From positions 14,492,201 through 14,556,200 of the forward strand of contig OX439009.1 in the NCBI GenBank assembly GCA_949316495.1: a stretch of 64,000 bases of DNA. Reading direction: 5' to 3'. Positions 27,401 through 42,400 of the stretch are shown in pieces. Source of the stretch: Amphiduros pacificus (Eukaryota > Annelida > Polychaeta > Phyllodocida > Hesionidae). Each line of letters starts with the position of its first letter. Within the stretch, counting starts at the first letter, position 1. The translations under genes were made by a program, and so were the position numbers. The notes beneath the pieces were generated by a model. It was given only the letters and a program-made list of their open reading frames with translations. It was not told the DNA's origin and made no database searches.

Positions 27401-30400
27401 TTCAAACAGGAGCCATGACTGTGACCCAATCTGGGAGTAGTGAGACATTTCCCTGTTTAAGCATGTTTCTTTGGGAAGAATGGTTTTCTGGAATGAATAG
27501 AGAGAGCTAGGCATAGCTAGAAGTTGTGTGATAATTACAGTCTTCATCCCATCATTCAATGATCTGTCAAACAAGACAAATACCACTCAGTCAGATACCA
27601 CAAATGACTTAGCATAGAGTTCTTGACCACGACAGCTATGAATGATGCATCAACTGCCTAAAATATATGACATAACATGGTGTAAGAGAAATTGGGAGAA
27701 AAATTTATATCTAATGTAAAAATGGATATGCAAAAGATAAATTTCAAACTGTGAATTAATAGCTTAAGAATTATATCACATCTCATAGTCACACATATCC
27801 ACCCACAGCTGGAGATCTAAATTCAGAGCTTGAGCAACCGAGTGAACCTGAAGAAACTAAGGCCCATGAAACAGGGCAATGTGCTGGTCTAAACTATTAT
27901 TGCCAACCAGTATTTCAGGTGTGATGAGATCTGGTCATGTTTCATCAGCCAGTTTTGCCATATTCATGATATACAATGCTGAGGCAAGAAATCAGGCATG
28001 ATGAAGAGAATGTGGAGCTCACATGGCAAATTTGTCTATGCCTTGACAAAAGGTCTCATTACACCTGCAATACTGACTGACTTTGTTTGGATGGGACAGT
28101 ACATTTCTCTGTTCCATGGACCTTGGTTTCTTAAGGCATGCTGGGCTGCTCCAGGTCCACATTTTAATCTGTGGCTGTGGGATATGTGTGACTATCAGAT
28201 GTGATATGATTCTGAGGCTATTAATTCACAGTTTGAAATTTATCTTTCACATATCCATTTTAACATTAAGCATAAATTGTTCTCCCAAATTCTCTTACAC
28301 CATGTTATGTCATATATTTTAGGCAGTTGATGCATCATCCATAGCTATCGTGGTCAAGAACTCTATGCTAAGTCATTTGTGGTATCTGACTGAGTAGTAT
28401 TTGTCTTGTTTGACAGATCATTGAATGATGGGATGAAGACTGCAATTATCACACAACTTCTAGCTATGCCTAGCTCTCTCTATTCATTCCAGAAAACCAT
28501 TCTTCCCAAAGAAACATGCTTAAACAGGGAAATGTCTCACTACTCCCAGATTGGGTCACAGTCATGGCTCCTGTTTGAACTCCTAGGAATGGTTGGAAGA
28601 TGGCTCCCTTTACCACCAGAGCACTGGCAAGATGATGAGGAATACAGACAAATGGCAGCTATTGTTAAAGTAGTGGTATTTGTCAAAGATGTAGCAGAAA
28701 TGGGAGTGAAAGACAAATTTGAAACATATATTACTGGTAGTTTTGGAGAAGAAGACTTTCAAAGAAATTTTGACAGACGGACAGACAGACAGACATTTTC
28801 CCCACTCCTAAAGCTCTGAGTCTCAGCAGAGCTAAAAATGAAATGGAGACAAATCTGTGAACTTTCATACTATAATATAATTCTCAATTTGAAGTTAATG
28901 TGGAAATAATGTGAAAAATTTATCCGATATGAGTGTGAAATTAATTTGAAAATGTATATTTTTCAGAATTAATGTCTTGAATTTGAATGATTTTGACCCA
29001 AATTAAATGGGAATGATCTTGAAATATTAAGTAACCTTTAAAACTACATTTGTGTGACACAGACACTACCTGAGTTGAATAAAATGAAATTATGAGGCAA
29101 TGAGACTTGAATTTTAACCAGAAAATGGCCGCCGAGCACTGATTTCCGAGGTCATACATACAAGGTGGTAGGGGGGGGTCTAAAAGTTGATCGATTGGTC
29201 TTAAATTTTTTCTGTGGGTTTACTACATATCAGAGAACATTTCTTTTAATGAGCAGCTTGATCGGAAAAAAAGTCCGAAAAATGAAACACCCTATTTCAT
29301 ACTGTTTGAAAAAAAAAACAAAATCAGCAACAGGCCAAAAAAACCCATTTAATCATAATCAAAATTAGTAAGTGTGCAAGTTATTGAGATATTCCAATTC
29401 ATTAGCAACCATTATCTGGTATCAGTTGAAATAGCATGGACACTCAAAGGACTAAATCTCTGAAATAGCATGGACACTCAAAGGACTAAATCTCCTTAGC
29501 AACCATTATCTGGTATCAGTTTAAATAGCATTAACGCTCAAATGATTAAATCTCCTTAGCAACCATTATCTGATATCAGTTGAAATAGCATGGACACTCA
29601 TTGGATTACATCTCCTTAGCAACCATTATCTGATATCAGTTGAAACAGCATGGACACTCAAAGGACCAAATCTCCTTAGCAACCATTATCTGATATCAGT
29701 TGAAATAGTATGGACATTCAAATGATTAAATCTCCTTAGCAACCATTATCTGATATCAGTTGAAATAGCATGGACACTCATTGGATTACATCTCCTTAGC
29801 AACCATTATCTGATATCAGCTGAAATAGCATGGACACTCATTGGATTACATCTCCTTAGCAACCATTATCTGATATCAGTTGAAACAGCATGGACACTCA
29901 TTGGATTACATCTCCTTAGCAACCATTATCTGATATCAGTTTAAATAGCATGGACGCTCAAATGATTAAATCTCCTTAGCAACCATTATCTGATATCAGT
30001 TGAAATAGCATGGACACTCATTGGATTACATCTCCTTAGCAACCATTATCTGGTATCAGTTGAAATAGCATGGACACTCAAAGGACTAAATCTCCGAAAT
30101 AGCATGGACGCTCAAAGGACTAAATCTCCTTAGCAACCATTATCTGGTATCAGTTTAAATAGTATGGACGCTCAAATGATTAAATCTCCTTAGCAACCAT
30201 TATCTGATATCAGTTGAAATAGTATGGACATTCAAATGATTAAATCTCCTTAGCAACCATTATCTGATATCAGTTGAAATAGCATGGACACTCATTGGAT
30301 TACATCTCCTTAGCAACCATTACCTGATATCAGTTGAAACAGCATGGACACTCATTGGATTACATCTCCTTAGCAACCATTATCTGATATCAGTTGAGAC

Positions 30401-33400
30401 AGCATGGACACTCAAAGGACCAAATCTCCTTAGCAACCATTATCTGATATCAGTTGAAATAGTATGGACATTCAAATAATTAAATCTCCTAAGCAACCAT
30501 TATCTGATATCAGCTGAAATAACATGGACACTCAAAGGACCAAATCTCCTAAGTAACTTTTATCTGATATCAGTTGAAACACCATGGACACTCAAAGGAC
30601 TAAATCTCCTTAGCAACCATTATCTGATATAAGTTAAAATAGCATGGACACTCATTGGACTAAATCTCCATAGTAACTGTTATTTGATACCATGGTGCAA
30701 AAACAGCAAGCGTTCCCAAGAAATAAAATAATCCTTACAAGCTCCTTAAACTGCCCAGTGAATTTGTGCCTCAAGTCTGTTTGCACTGCATTAACTTGAG
30801 ACCCTGCAATTATCTGTTGCAGGGAAATTTTGTGTCTGTATCTTACTTATTCAACTCAATCTCAATAATACTTTTTCTCAACAAAGCAAAGGGGCACATC
30901 AAAATTTTTTCAACCCTATACATTGAGTAACCTGTTCATAGACTGTTCCGCTGAACAACTGCAAAGCAATGCTGAGATAAAAGAAAAAGCCTTCTTAAAA
31001 CCTTTTGAAGGAGATAAGCTTTATCTGTGTTAAAACAGTATGATGGGAAAGTTATGGTACCTCTGAACATGAGGGATTTCAATTCCAGTGATGAAAGTTA
31101 ACATTCAGGAAAAAACCTGAAACCATTAAAAATTAACCTGAAGATACCCCTACCCCCCTTCCAGAAATGTCAATTTTGGATGTTTCAGACTGAGTTCAGA
31201 CTATTTTGAATTTCACATTTGAAGAAAAAAACCTGAATTCAGGTTATTTCCTGAATACTTTCATCACTGCAATTCCATTGGGAAGATGGATTTGGTGGTA
31301 AATGTCACTAACGTAAGAGGTCACAATATGTCTAAACAGCAAGGCTAGCATAGTAAAAAAAATCAGGAGACTAATACAGCTTTATCTTCTAGAAACCAAT
31401 TTCTAGACACTCACTACTTTTAACTATTGTTGTATGACAACAGAAGTAAAACACTAAAGGGAAGTAACAGACAGTTACATTTTTGCAAGGTGGATATTCT
31501 CTACCGACCTCTAAAAACCATTTCAGGGAATATCTTCACAAAATGAACCGTTTGCCCCCAGGCATGATATAAGAAAGGCTGGCTAGGCAGGGCAGGATAT
31601 GCTTCTTATACTCACTTTCCAATTCCATCGATCTCGGGCACGTCTACATCATTGAATGTGTCCTCATCATCAAAGTCATCATGGTGCACGATGTTGTTGT
31701 TGTTTGTCAGTGCTGCCACCTTCTGCCTGGCCTTGGCTTCCACTAGATGGCGCTCTGCTTCTTCCTTTTTCAGCCGAATCTGTCGTGAATGATCACCTTC
31801 TTCGTCTTCATCGGAGAAATCATTATCCTCCAACCTGCAAGAAACATGACAAAGTTAAGACCTCCATCCAGTCACAAACTCCAGTAAACAAAAATACTAA
31901 CAATGAACACTTGGAGAAATTGCCATTCATTTTGGGTGCACACGATTGAAGCCGGCGGTTTCCACCCGCTGGCGAAAATGGTGGTCTATGTGTGGATGGA
32001 CGTGTTGCTGACACACGATTGGTCTGGCAGAAAGTGCCACTTTGCACACGATTGTGTACATGCAGGCAGGTCGGCGGATTTCGTCGCTTTCCGCCAGAGA
32101 GTTCCAATCATGTGTACCCTCTGATACTAATGAATTAACATTCTTTTGGGTTAATATGGAAAATTTGTCCCAATTTACACGGTTTCTATCTTTAAAGCTA
32201 TAGAATTGTAAGGCAAACCTAAAATATTAACAAAACAATTGTCTTTATCCTTGTACTCCTGACAGTGATTTTCACTGTTTTTGCTTGTGGCTTGGAAGTG
32301 TGGTATATAAGGAAAAAAAATATAACAGTAATCTGTCCCATATACCATTGTTTTGTGGTTAACTCTGATCTTTTTATGGGATATGAAGTATAAACGCATG
32401 GTTACATTACAGCTACTACTAAAATAGGCAGGCCTCTGAAGGGCCCCAAATGATCATGCAAGATGTTCAAGTCAAATAATTATAAATGTGCCACACTGTG
32501 AGATAAAATCAAGAATTTATTTTTTTGCACCAGCTGCTCATATGATCTTATTTAGTTAGATGCTATTTTTCACATTCATGGTTCAAAAGTTGATCCAAAA
32601 GACATTCCAGATGAAGGGAGAGTGGGTAAAGCGCATACAAAGCAGGATAATGTAAAAATGAATTTAGATTCTTTGAAAGTTAGCATTGAATCTGAACACT
32701 GCAAGAGTTGTGGAACTCAGCCAAGAGGCAACTCTCTGACAAAGCACTGCTGTTAAGGTGACATTCTTTCTTGGGACACTTTTCTACATTGTGTTTTTGT
32801 GACAACTTTGTTCTAAGAAGGACCCCCTATATGTGAAGCCATACGATCACACAGGTCAATGTGCATGTTGCGGCTGACGGCTATCCGAGTACCTTCATTA
32901 GGCTGATGTTACACCTGACTGCCACCTGCCTGCCCTCCACCCACCTCACACACCAAGGAATTAGTCATTGTGTTTGATATCTATCTATTATTCATACCTC
33001 CCCTTGATGCATCCACCAAAACCCTCAAATACTTTTCCTTTCTGTATCCATGATATTGTATAAGCATGCTTATGTTGTTTTGATATCAAACAGTCATCAA
33101 AGCTCTTTCATGGCTATATTTGTGATAATAAAATTTTTGCACATATTTCTGACATAAATCATTGACAACAAAAATGTAACATGAAAAAACTGCTGTAATT
33201 TCCCTGCAATTATTTGTACCTAGCTGACAAATCTCACAAATTAAATGTCAACAAATTTTATTAAATGCAGTACTGAGTTATTTGTTTATTCAATTAAATG
33301 ATCGTTCCAATGTGAAAAATATGTACACCTGTGCACACAGTAACAGTTGTCATACCAACATATAAGTTGATTTGTGTATGTAGTTAATATAAACCAGCAT

Positions 33401-36342
33401 GTTTTGCTTTTGTTTGCCTTTCCTATCTGATGGTATCCACTATATTACTATCTGGAAACTGCTAGAGCATATACCTTTCCCGCATTTTTGCTAAATTCAA
33501 TGGAATCATCAACTCTTGTAAACTGATTCTTATCAGCCACAACTGTAATGCTAAAAATAGATTGTACTGGATCCATTATAATCCAATATCATATAGATTC
33601 ATTAACTTTATACTGATAGTATTAATTACTAGAAAGTCTGTAGCTGCCCCATATGACCCTGTTGTCAATTAACATTTGTTCCCAGTTGTTTAATTTTTTG
33701 TCTTATTTATTCTGAGAAAGCCATCTATGCTATTGATATAATCCTTAGCTGCTCCAAATGATCCTGTTGCCAGGTAATTCGAACACATTTTTTCTCAGCT
33801 GTTCAATTATTTTTCTCTGTCATTTATTCTGAGAAAGACATCTATGCGATGTTGAAATGTTGACACTCTTTTAGCTGCTCTCTGATTGGTCAAAATTATT
33901 GCCATTGTTTCCCACCATTGTCTCAACTGCCGTGATTGGGCCCTGAACCAGATGTGCGTACGGACATCGTAGGATTATTATTAAGATAATAAGTATATAT
34001 GCATGTATCAACCAGCAAATTCCAGTAGAAGAACATTTTCTTTTAAGGAATATGCTCAGATACTATTGTACTACAGTTGTAGTATCGATATTTTCAGAGA
34101 AAAACAACCTTTCATATTCAGAAGAAAGTAAATAAATAACATCTTATCAGCACCTTACCTTCTTCTTATCCTCATACTCAATCTGTTGTATTCTATCAAA
34201 GCTGTAGACATTATGATATTTGGTTTTAATCAAAATAAACCAGAGTAGTTTTTGTTTATGCTTATTTTTACGCATGTGTCTCTCAAACATATTGCATTTA
34301 GAAAATTAGAATTAATCATCTTTTATCATATATAATTCTGGTTTTTTTTTGTCAGAAACTATTACTTCATTAATCCAAGCAATGTTAATCCATTCCTCTC
34401 ATGAGATAGTGTGAAAGCATGGCACTCATCCCAGATGTTTGGTGTTTCCACTCGTATCTGATCTGACCTACATACAAACAATGCATGTCAAATGATAACC
34501 AGTTCTAAATATAACCAAGCAATTATCCTCAGCAACTTCCAGCCGATCTCTTTCACATAGTTCTTTGTCCCACCAACAACTCGAATGTATCTTATTTGAT
34601 ATATCTCCAGAATTAACAGCAGAATTTCATTTAAGTTTCACTACACTCCTCGACAAGTATTATATTGCAATTTTACAGCCTATTTTTGTGCATTGTTTTT
34701 TGTTTATACGAATGGATCAATACCCTTGCTTGACACAGAACCACCAGTCTGGCAAGCCGTCCTGCATGGCAGGTGTCCCAACAAGATCAATAATCCCACA
34801 ATTAATTTGGACTCGGCTCGCTGCTGATGAATTCATGCATTGCGGGAATGCCCCCCCAGGGGAATCTCACAGCACAGGTGAGTGGGAAACGCCCCACATC
34901 AGTCCATGCCAAAATTCCATCTCTTCATTGAATACAGCAACACCATCATTTCAATGCACGGTGCCATGGCTGAAGTAAAAACAGCAAAGTAATCTGACAT
35001 AATCAAACAATGGTCCTGCATGACCATATCCGATCAAACTTGAAAATAAACTAATAAATGGATTGCCCAATGTGTGCATAAGGAGAACCCATATTTAGTA
35101 TATTCCTGGGAGAGCATTCAGAATGTCTCCTGGTGGAGTGGCATCCTGTCCAGACACCACTCAGTATTTCTCTTCATGACAGTCCACACTGAAAGTTTTG
35201 ATAATCTAAAGATCATCAACTTTCCTTGAGTGGACCGGTAGAATGTGACTAGAGTTAGATTTTATCATAGACAGCTGCCTCTTTTCCATAGTCTATAACC
35301 ATGTACAGAAATTAATGTTTATAATATGAAAGTTTGGAGCCCATTGACAGCCAGCCTTTTGGAAATAATATAATTTGTTTAAAAAATATATTTATCTATC
35401 TTTATTAAACTGCGGAACATTAAATTAATTGCTATGTGGGATCAACATTCTCTTCTTAACTTACATTCCTGTCATATCTGAAAACAGTCTGTCACATGAA
35501 AGGCAATTTATTCTCTATGCTGAATTTTTACCTAAGTTGTCAGAGATAGTGGGCACAACATACCTTTGTGGGATTATCCTATTAGTAATCATTTCCAATG
35601 TTGATATTCTTATGTAGTGTTGTTTTAGATTTTATCACAGAGAGTAGCCTCATCTCCATATATCTCACATACAGTAAATAACTTCAAAACCCAGACAAGT
35701 TATCCATTTCTCAACTTTACTTTGCTCTGTTGTTGCCCTCCCGATAGTCCCCCAACTTAGAGACCCATTCATAGGACACTGATCCAGCATTCAAATATTG
35801 TATCAGCTTTGTGGAGAGAGATGACAAGTCTGGACTAGGATTAGTTTAATGTTTGTTTGACAACTTTATTGACAACTTTATTCCTCTCATAATACCTCCA
35901 GACAAGATATACACTGAGTCATGAAAATTCTCTTATTTATTCATGACCTCTAACATTGTTCTTGTTTTCGTCATTCTCTTCAAACTCCTACATTCTGTCA
36001 TTCCCCTCTCCTATTTCTAAACTCTGGCTCTATTACATGCAGCAAACATTCCATAGTGATTAAATGGGATATACTAAAATAAAGTTGATCATGCATTATA
36101 CAGTGTATGATATGTGTGCCAGATAATGCTGGTATTATATACATATCTGACATACCCTTCTGGGGATCAGCTGATATAAAGTAAATCACTTCTCCTACCA
36201 GAATAGCTACCTGACTGACGACCCATACATTCATGATTGATATATTGCAATTATTACCCAATGCTCCTAAGCTAGGGTTTCAATGAGACATACAGAAACT
36301 AATCATGCTAATATAAACACAACAAATATATATAACACAAAC

Positions 36343-36402
<60 letters not shown>

Positions 36403-39400
36403 TATATATATACATATATATTATTAAAAAATAAACCCAATTCAGTCAGATGCAATTTGATAATCACAAAAACAAAATGTTTCAAACATATACTAACCAA
36501 AAGACTTCCATATCAAGAGGTTTTGTATCCTTAATGTCTTAATATGCATTTGTCTTTTGTTCTCAATATTTAATGATGCATATCATCTGTTTCAGTCTGG
36601 AATCACATTCTAGCAAATAGGTGGTTTTCTTCCAAAGGGTAGAAGCCATCATGACCAAGTAACTTTAGTTTGCTACTTTAAGTATTGATTCTAAAGATCA
36701 ACACTGAATGTAATATCTACATCGCTCCTTATAAAGTATGTAAAATATGGCACCGTGCCAACTTATATCACTGCACTACATTTCTTAGCATTTTGCTTCA
36801 ATAATATTAGCTTAGCATTTCTATCATTCAGGTATACAGGTTTCAATATCATCATAGACTTTATTGTTTACCCAGATATCAAACTTTATACCACCATACG
36901 ACATATATAAAAAAAGCACTTGACAGATCTAAATAAAGACCAGTCAAATAAATAACTACATTACACCACATTGTAGGTGGATGAATTCATAAACTTTAAT
37001 CTTTGGACTTGTATTTTGCAAAAAAGTGCTGTTGAAAATTATTTCATCTCCACACTCTTGTATTCGAATTTTCATAAATCATAAAAAAATATAAAAATTG
37101 TTTTTCACTATTTTTTTCAGGGGGAGGGGGGAGGAGGTTTACATTGCTTTCAACATCATTTCAGTCCTTTCATTATGGAACTTATTACAGCAGATAGAGT
37201 GCTGCCTTGCTGAGTTGTTATGCACTAGATCTTTGACATGACAACCCAGTCATTCACATTCACAAGAGAAATTGTATCATGAATGCAATCTAAGCATGGC
37301 CATAAATCAAACCCAAAACTTTGGGATCATCACTGAGGACTTGGTTTTAAAAAGCTAATTAACTACATGTACACCAACAGCCCATGGCCCCAGAGTAGAA
37401 AAAGATTTAGAAAGATAAAACTCCACATAACTATACAAAGAGACATAATAGAGAAGACAGAGATGATATAATTTTCAACCCCTAAAATAGCCTAATTTCA
37501 AAATACTCGGCGACAATAATACAGGACTGATTTCAACTGGTCTTGTAATTTTCATAAAGTGTCTGTTAAAGACTTACCCTGCAAACATTCCACCGTTGAT
37601 CTTTGTTTTATTCTTCTCTTCTGCCTTCTTCAATTCTGCCTCTCTCTCCTGATTTAACAAAAAAAATCAAGTATGCAAGTGACCAAGCCAATTGTTGCCA
37701 TTTCGGATAAATTGCAAAAATATTTTGGAATTCTTCAAAGATATTCCCTTTAAGATTATTTACTCAATGAAAAGAAAACTACAAAAAACTCATATGTTAA
37801 AAAGCTGAATGGTTTGTTTTCCTTTAAAAAAAATAGTTGACAAATCATAACAAACCTTTTTCTGTTGTTCTTTTCTTTTCCTTTCGTCTTCCTGTTCTTT
37901 TCTTTCTCTGTCTTCTTTTTCTTTTCTTTTCCTTTCTTCTTCTGCCTTCTCTCTTTCTCTTTCTTCTTTTTCTTTCCTCTTTCTTTCCTCCTCTTCTTTC
38001 CTCTTTCTGGCCTCCTCTTCTTTCCTTTTTTCCTCTCTTTCTCTTCTCTCCTCCTCTTCCTCTTGTTTCCTCTGTCTTTCTTGCTCTTCTTGTTCTCTCT
38101 GTTAATCCAAAAAATGGCAGTTTATCATTTTGATATCAACTCCTTGAACAGTTTATTATTCCAATATATATCATAATAAACAGTTCTCTATTGAGATAAA
38201 GCAGATTTCCCTAATCCCTAAATGTCTGGGACAAAATATGTGTCAAAAAACAAATGGAAAAATGTGTAGAAAAAGTGTAAACATTAAGAGTGCAAGTGAA
38301 GTGATTCAATAAAATATCTCATTTCAATTTATAACATCAATACTGAGAAACTGAAAAAAGTGCTAAATTTGCCATTTTTTTTTCACATGAATTATTTGAC
38401 TAATATCACAGATGTAGCACAGTAGAGCAATCTGTTGTAGACTAGATGATAATGGCATCTCGATAATGGTGCTGCCCTCTTGTGGATCTTACCCTCAACT
38501 CTGCTGCCACCTCTCTCCGGAGTTCTTCTTGCTGTCTTTCAAACTCAAGTTCCCATTGTTTCTGTCTGTCATTTTCCTGTTGCCGCTCTTCCTCTTCCTG
38601 TCTTATTCTATCCTCCTGGCACCAAAATATACGTACAAGATATCTGTCTTGAATCCCATTCGAACTTTTCTTTGAAGGTTTTATAATATTCATGTGAAAA
38701 CATTTTCTAATTCAGTTTGCAAAACAAAAAAACTTAAATCAATAAAATCAGATGTAATCAAAATTAATTTCCAAAGCACAGTTATCTTTTCTTCAATACT
38801 TTGGAAGAAAAGTAACATTTGGAACTTATTAACAGTTTGGTGGTTAAACTGAAATTCTAAGTCAACTATTGTGATCAGTGATTGTGAGATGTCTGGAATC
38901 TAAGCTTTCAACATATAACACATCAAACATGCAAAATGAATCACTGGTCCCCGAGCAGTTTTGCTCACCTCTTTCTCATTCCAAATCTTGTCTGAATTGT
39001 TTAAAATATTTCAGCATTTAATGAATTTCAGAACAATAGGAGATGCAAACCTGTTGTTTCCTTTTCTCCTTCTCCCATTCTGACTCAGTTTCCTCTTCAT
39101 CCTTCTCTGAGTCATCATCATCATCATCATCGGCGAACATGCTACCGCTAGCGGGCTTGGGAGGAGCCTTGACCTCAGCCTTGACCTCAGGAGTAGCCTT
39201 GACCTCTATACCAGCCGTGGCCTTGACCTCCACTCTTGGGGCTGGCTTATCATCAGATAGTGGAAGGTCAGCCTGTATCAAATATATCACAATTATGTTC
39301 CCAACATAACTGCTTTATACGTCCTATCAAAGATAGAACTTGAAAAACAATATTCCTCCACCCTCCAAAACAGAACCCCACTTAATTCAGGCAAGAGTAT

Positions 39401-42400
39401 GCTGCTTTGCAAAGGAGATGGAAACTACTATGGAATGGAAACTACTATGGAATGGAAACTACTATGGAATGGAAACTACTATGGAATGGAAACTACTGTG
39501 GAATGGAAACTACTATGGAATGGAAACTACTATGGAATGGAAACTACTATGGAATGGAAACTACTATGGAATGGAAACTACAATGGAATGGAAACTACAA
39601 TGGAATGGAAACTACTATGGAATGGAAACTATGGAATGGAAACTATGGAATGGAAACTATGGAATGGAAACTACTATGGAATGGAAACTACATAAAAGGT
39701 TTTTTTGGCAATGGTATTTCATAGATTAAATATTCTGAATAATTTCTTCTACTCACATCAGAATCCCAATCCGACTCTACAAATAGATAACAGTTTATAA
39801 TGGTCAGATCTGGATCCGGAGTAATCTTTTCTCAAATCTTCAAATGTACCTGTTAAAATGTTTTCACTAATTTTCTATGTCTGTTTTCCTCTTTAAGTCA
39901 TTTAAAGTGGCCTCTTTAACTCACCTTCATCTTCTTCGTTATCTTTGGTTTGGTTGGTAGTGACACCTGGTGGTGGGGAGGAGGGCAATGCTGGAGGAGT
40001 CTGCAGAACATTAATCTTATAGTCATTTCCACTTTAAAATTTACAATTATTAAATGACATTTTTATAAAATGCATAATCATTCAATTAGAATACCACATT
40101 AAGTGTGCAATTTCTGAAACAATAAGTTCTACTGAGTAATAAAAAAGTTAAAAACATTGTGTTCGAAGAGGGATTCCATTGAAATACAAGCAAAATATTA
40201 TGGTGCAAAAAACAGTGGGAGCACACATTTCACTCGACAAAGCAGAATTATTGCATGTGCAACTGAAATAAGAATGTAAAAATATAGCATATTGCATTAG
40301 AGAAATGTCACAAAACATGAAAAACATCACACAACAATACAAAATAGGGAAATGTGCACAATGTAGGTTTCCATATATCAACAAGGATTCTTTCTTTCTC
40401 CACTGATCACTGATTATGTGTTTTGCAGACCAGGTTATTGTTATCTTGGGTTCTGCTGACCTATGTACAGTGCTCTCTGTGATCGTTATAAAATAATGAT
40501 ATCCGATTGGATCTAAATCTGACCTGAGAGCAATATAACATCTCAGATCCGACCAAGCATTCTGTCTTTTGAAATATACCTAGCTTTTTTAATTTTGCGA
40601 TTACCATTTTAGATGTGACCACTGGATATTGTTAAGGTTTAAACTTGTTCTTGTATGATTACTGAACATAGAAAGATCACATTGTGTACTGAACATAGAC
40701 CAATTCCTAGGAACCAAAGTATTGGTGCTGTACCTGAAAAGCACTGCAAGCTTACTCCAAAGAAAATAATAAAATGTGCCAATATTATGTATGGTGTAGT
40801 AAGTCCACATTATTTTAACACGGATTTAGTACAAATATAAGACATTATATACAACCTCCTGATTTGTTTCACAATACCCAAACACAAAAAACATGTCCCT
40901 TTCCCAAATCTCACTGTTATGATTATGTGAATGTATATACACAAACATGTAGCATCAATAGACAGACATCCTGTTAGCTAAAATTGAGTTTTGTTTAAAT
41001 TTAACTTGGAAAGGCCATTTCTAAAAGTGGTCAACTCTAAATTACACAAAGCAGTCAAATATAGATGCTGTTTAAAATACAAATAAAAACACACAAGTAC
41101 TGGGTTAGAATATATATGCAAATAAGCACAATAATGGACCAATCATGGGTCACCTTGACGAGAATATCTTCAATATCATCTCCTAAGGAATCAGGCTCTA
41201 TAGATGGAGGGCCATGCAAAGCATTTGGGGCCGAACTTGGCTGAATGCCAAAAGAGTGTCCAGACATTTGCAATTCTTGGTGGAGATTGAGCGTGTTCCT
41301 CTCTTCCTCCTCGCTATCCCAGTTTCCTTCGCTTAGGGACTGTGAGTGAACAGGAAAACAAGGTGAAGGCAGAGGGTGAGAGGAATAAAACACATGCCAA
41401 GGCGGGTGCGGTCATAAACATATACAAATCCAACTAGTGCTCTCTTTAAAACATACTCAGAATCTTGGAAATGTTTGTCAAGTCATTTTTAAAATAGTTT
41501 TTATGATAATTATATTCCTTAAATGATTTCTAATACATAGGATTGTGTACAAAGTCCAACTTATGCTCTCTTCAAAACATACTCAGAATATTGGAAATGT
41601 TTGTCAAGTCAATTTTACCAAAGTTTTTATGATATTTAAATTCCTAAAATGATCTCTGATACTCAGGACTGTATTTGACTAATGGATACCCAGAGTACAA
41701 ATCACAACATTAACCATTTCATTGCAACCTATATATTGCTTTAACAAATACATTCTTAAAACTATTATGAAATTCAATCTAATTCATTGATGTTCAAAAA
41801 AATTAAATCTTAAGAATAAAATTTATAAAGTGAATGTTACTTTTTAATAGTGCATAGTATACAGGAGCACACATATTTGCATTATAAAGGAGAAACCAAA
41901 ATAAATTGACTTAACACAACACAACTATCTCAATTATAATAAAATGAAAATCTCATTTCATGCTTTTCATGGACAAGTGTAAATGACTAAAGATGCAAGC
42001 AGAATAAAAAAAATCCAAAATAGCAGCATTTCTGTTCAGACCGTTCTGAGAAGTGTATCTTCCTAGTCAGATAAAATATCTTTTTTTTTCGTCAAGATGT
42101 TCATGAAGATGATGAACTTTCTGAACCTTGTCAGTGATCAAACATATCTCCCACATTCACAAAATAACATTCCTGGCTCAATATAAATGTAGTATTCCTC
42201 CTTTATATGCTAACTGTATTTTACCCTGAAGGGTTATTTCTAATCCACAAGGCTAATGATAGGGTCCAAATCAGGCCCCAAACTATCACAGTACATTTGC
42301 TCAATAATGTGTCACTTATAAACCTCATATCAATGCTCGACCATTAATTAACAGAGTATCTCCTTATATCACCGTATTGAGGAATCAGACATATTCAACA

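Larger units (their letters stand above)
26685..29294. mobile_element. 2.6-kb fold-back DNA transposon with 8-bp target duplication
   Basis: Ends TAGGGTGTTTCATTTTTCGG inverted; TTTCATAC duplicated at 26677-26684 and 29295-29302. Two arms of about 1.1 kb (26685 to about 27800, and about 28170 to 29294) are near-identical inverted copies around a 370-bp spacer. Each arm carries the same protein-like block (27257-27586 minus, 28406-28819 plus) with REMSHYSQIGSQSWLLFELL and HWQDDEEYRQMAAIVK. The left copy differs by a 1-bp indel in a G run that ends its frame early. I do not recognise the protein. TAGGG ends with 8-bp duplication suggest hAT-like mobilisation (inference). Confidence 0.8.

Noticed and set aside
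25930-30690. CRISPR-like appearance of regularly spaced repeats
   Set aside because: Units are contiguous 60-65-bp satellites with no unique spacers, in a eukaryotic intron.
34505-34560. Candidate exon reading ERDRLEVAEDN on the minus strand
   Set aside because: Short, no GT donor at its end, and exons 26 and 27 already join in phase.
37837-38176. Plus-strand hydrophobic frames (Phe/Leu/Ser-rich) that resemble membrane segments
   Set aside because: They are the complement of the E/R/K-coding exon 25; its polypurine coding strand makes the opposite strand look Phe/Leu/Ser-rich.
39340-39729. Plus-strand frames with METTMEWKLLWNGNYY repeats
   Set aside because: Three frames of the same 17-bp minisatellite; intronic and antisense to the gene.
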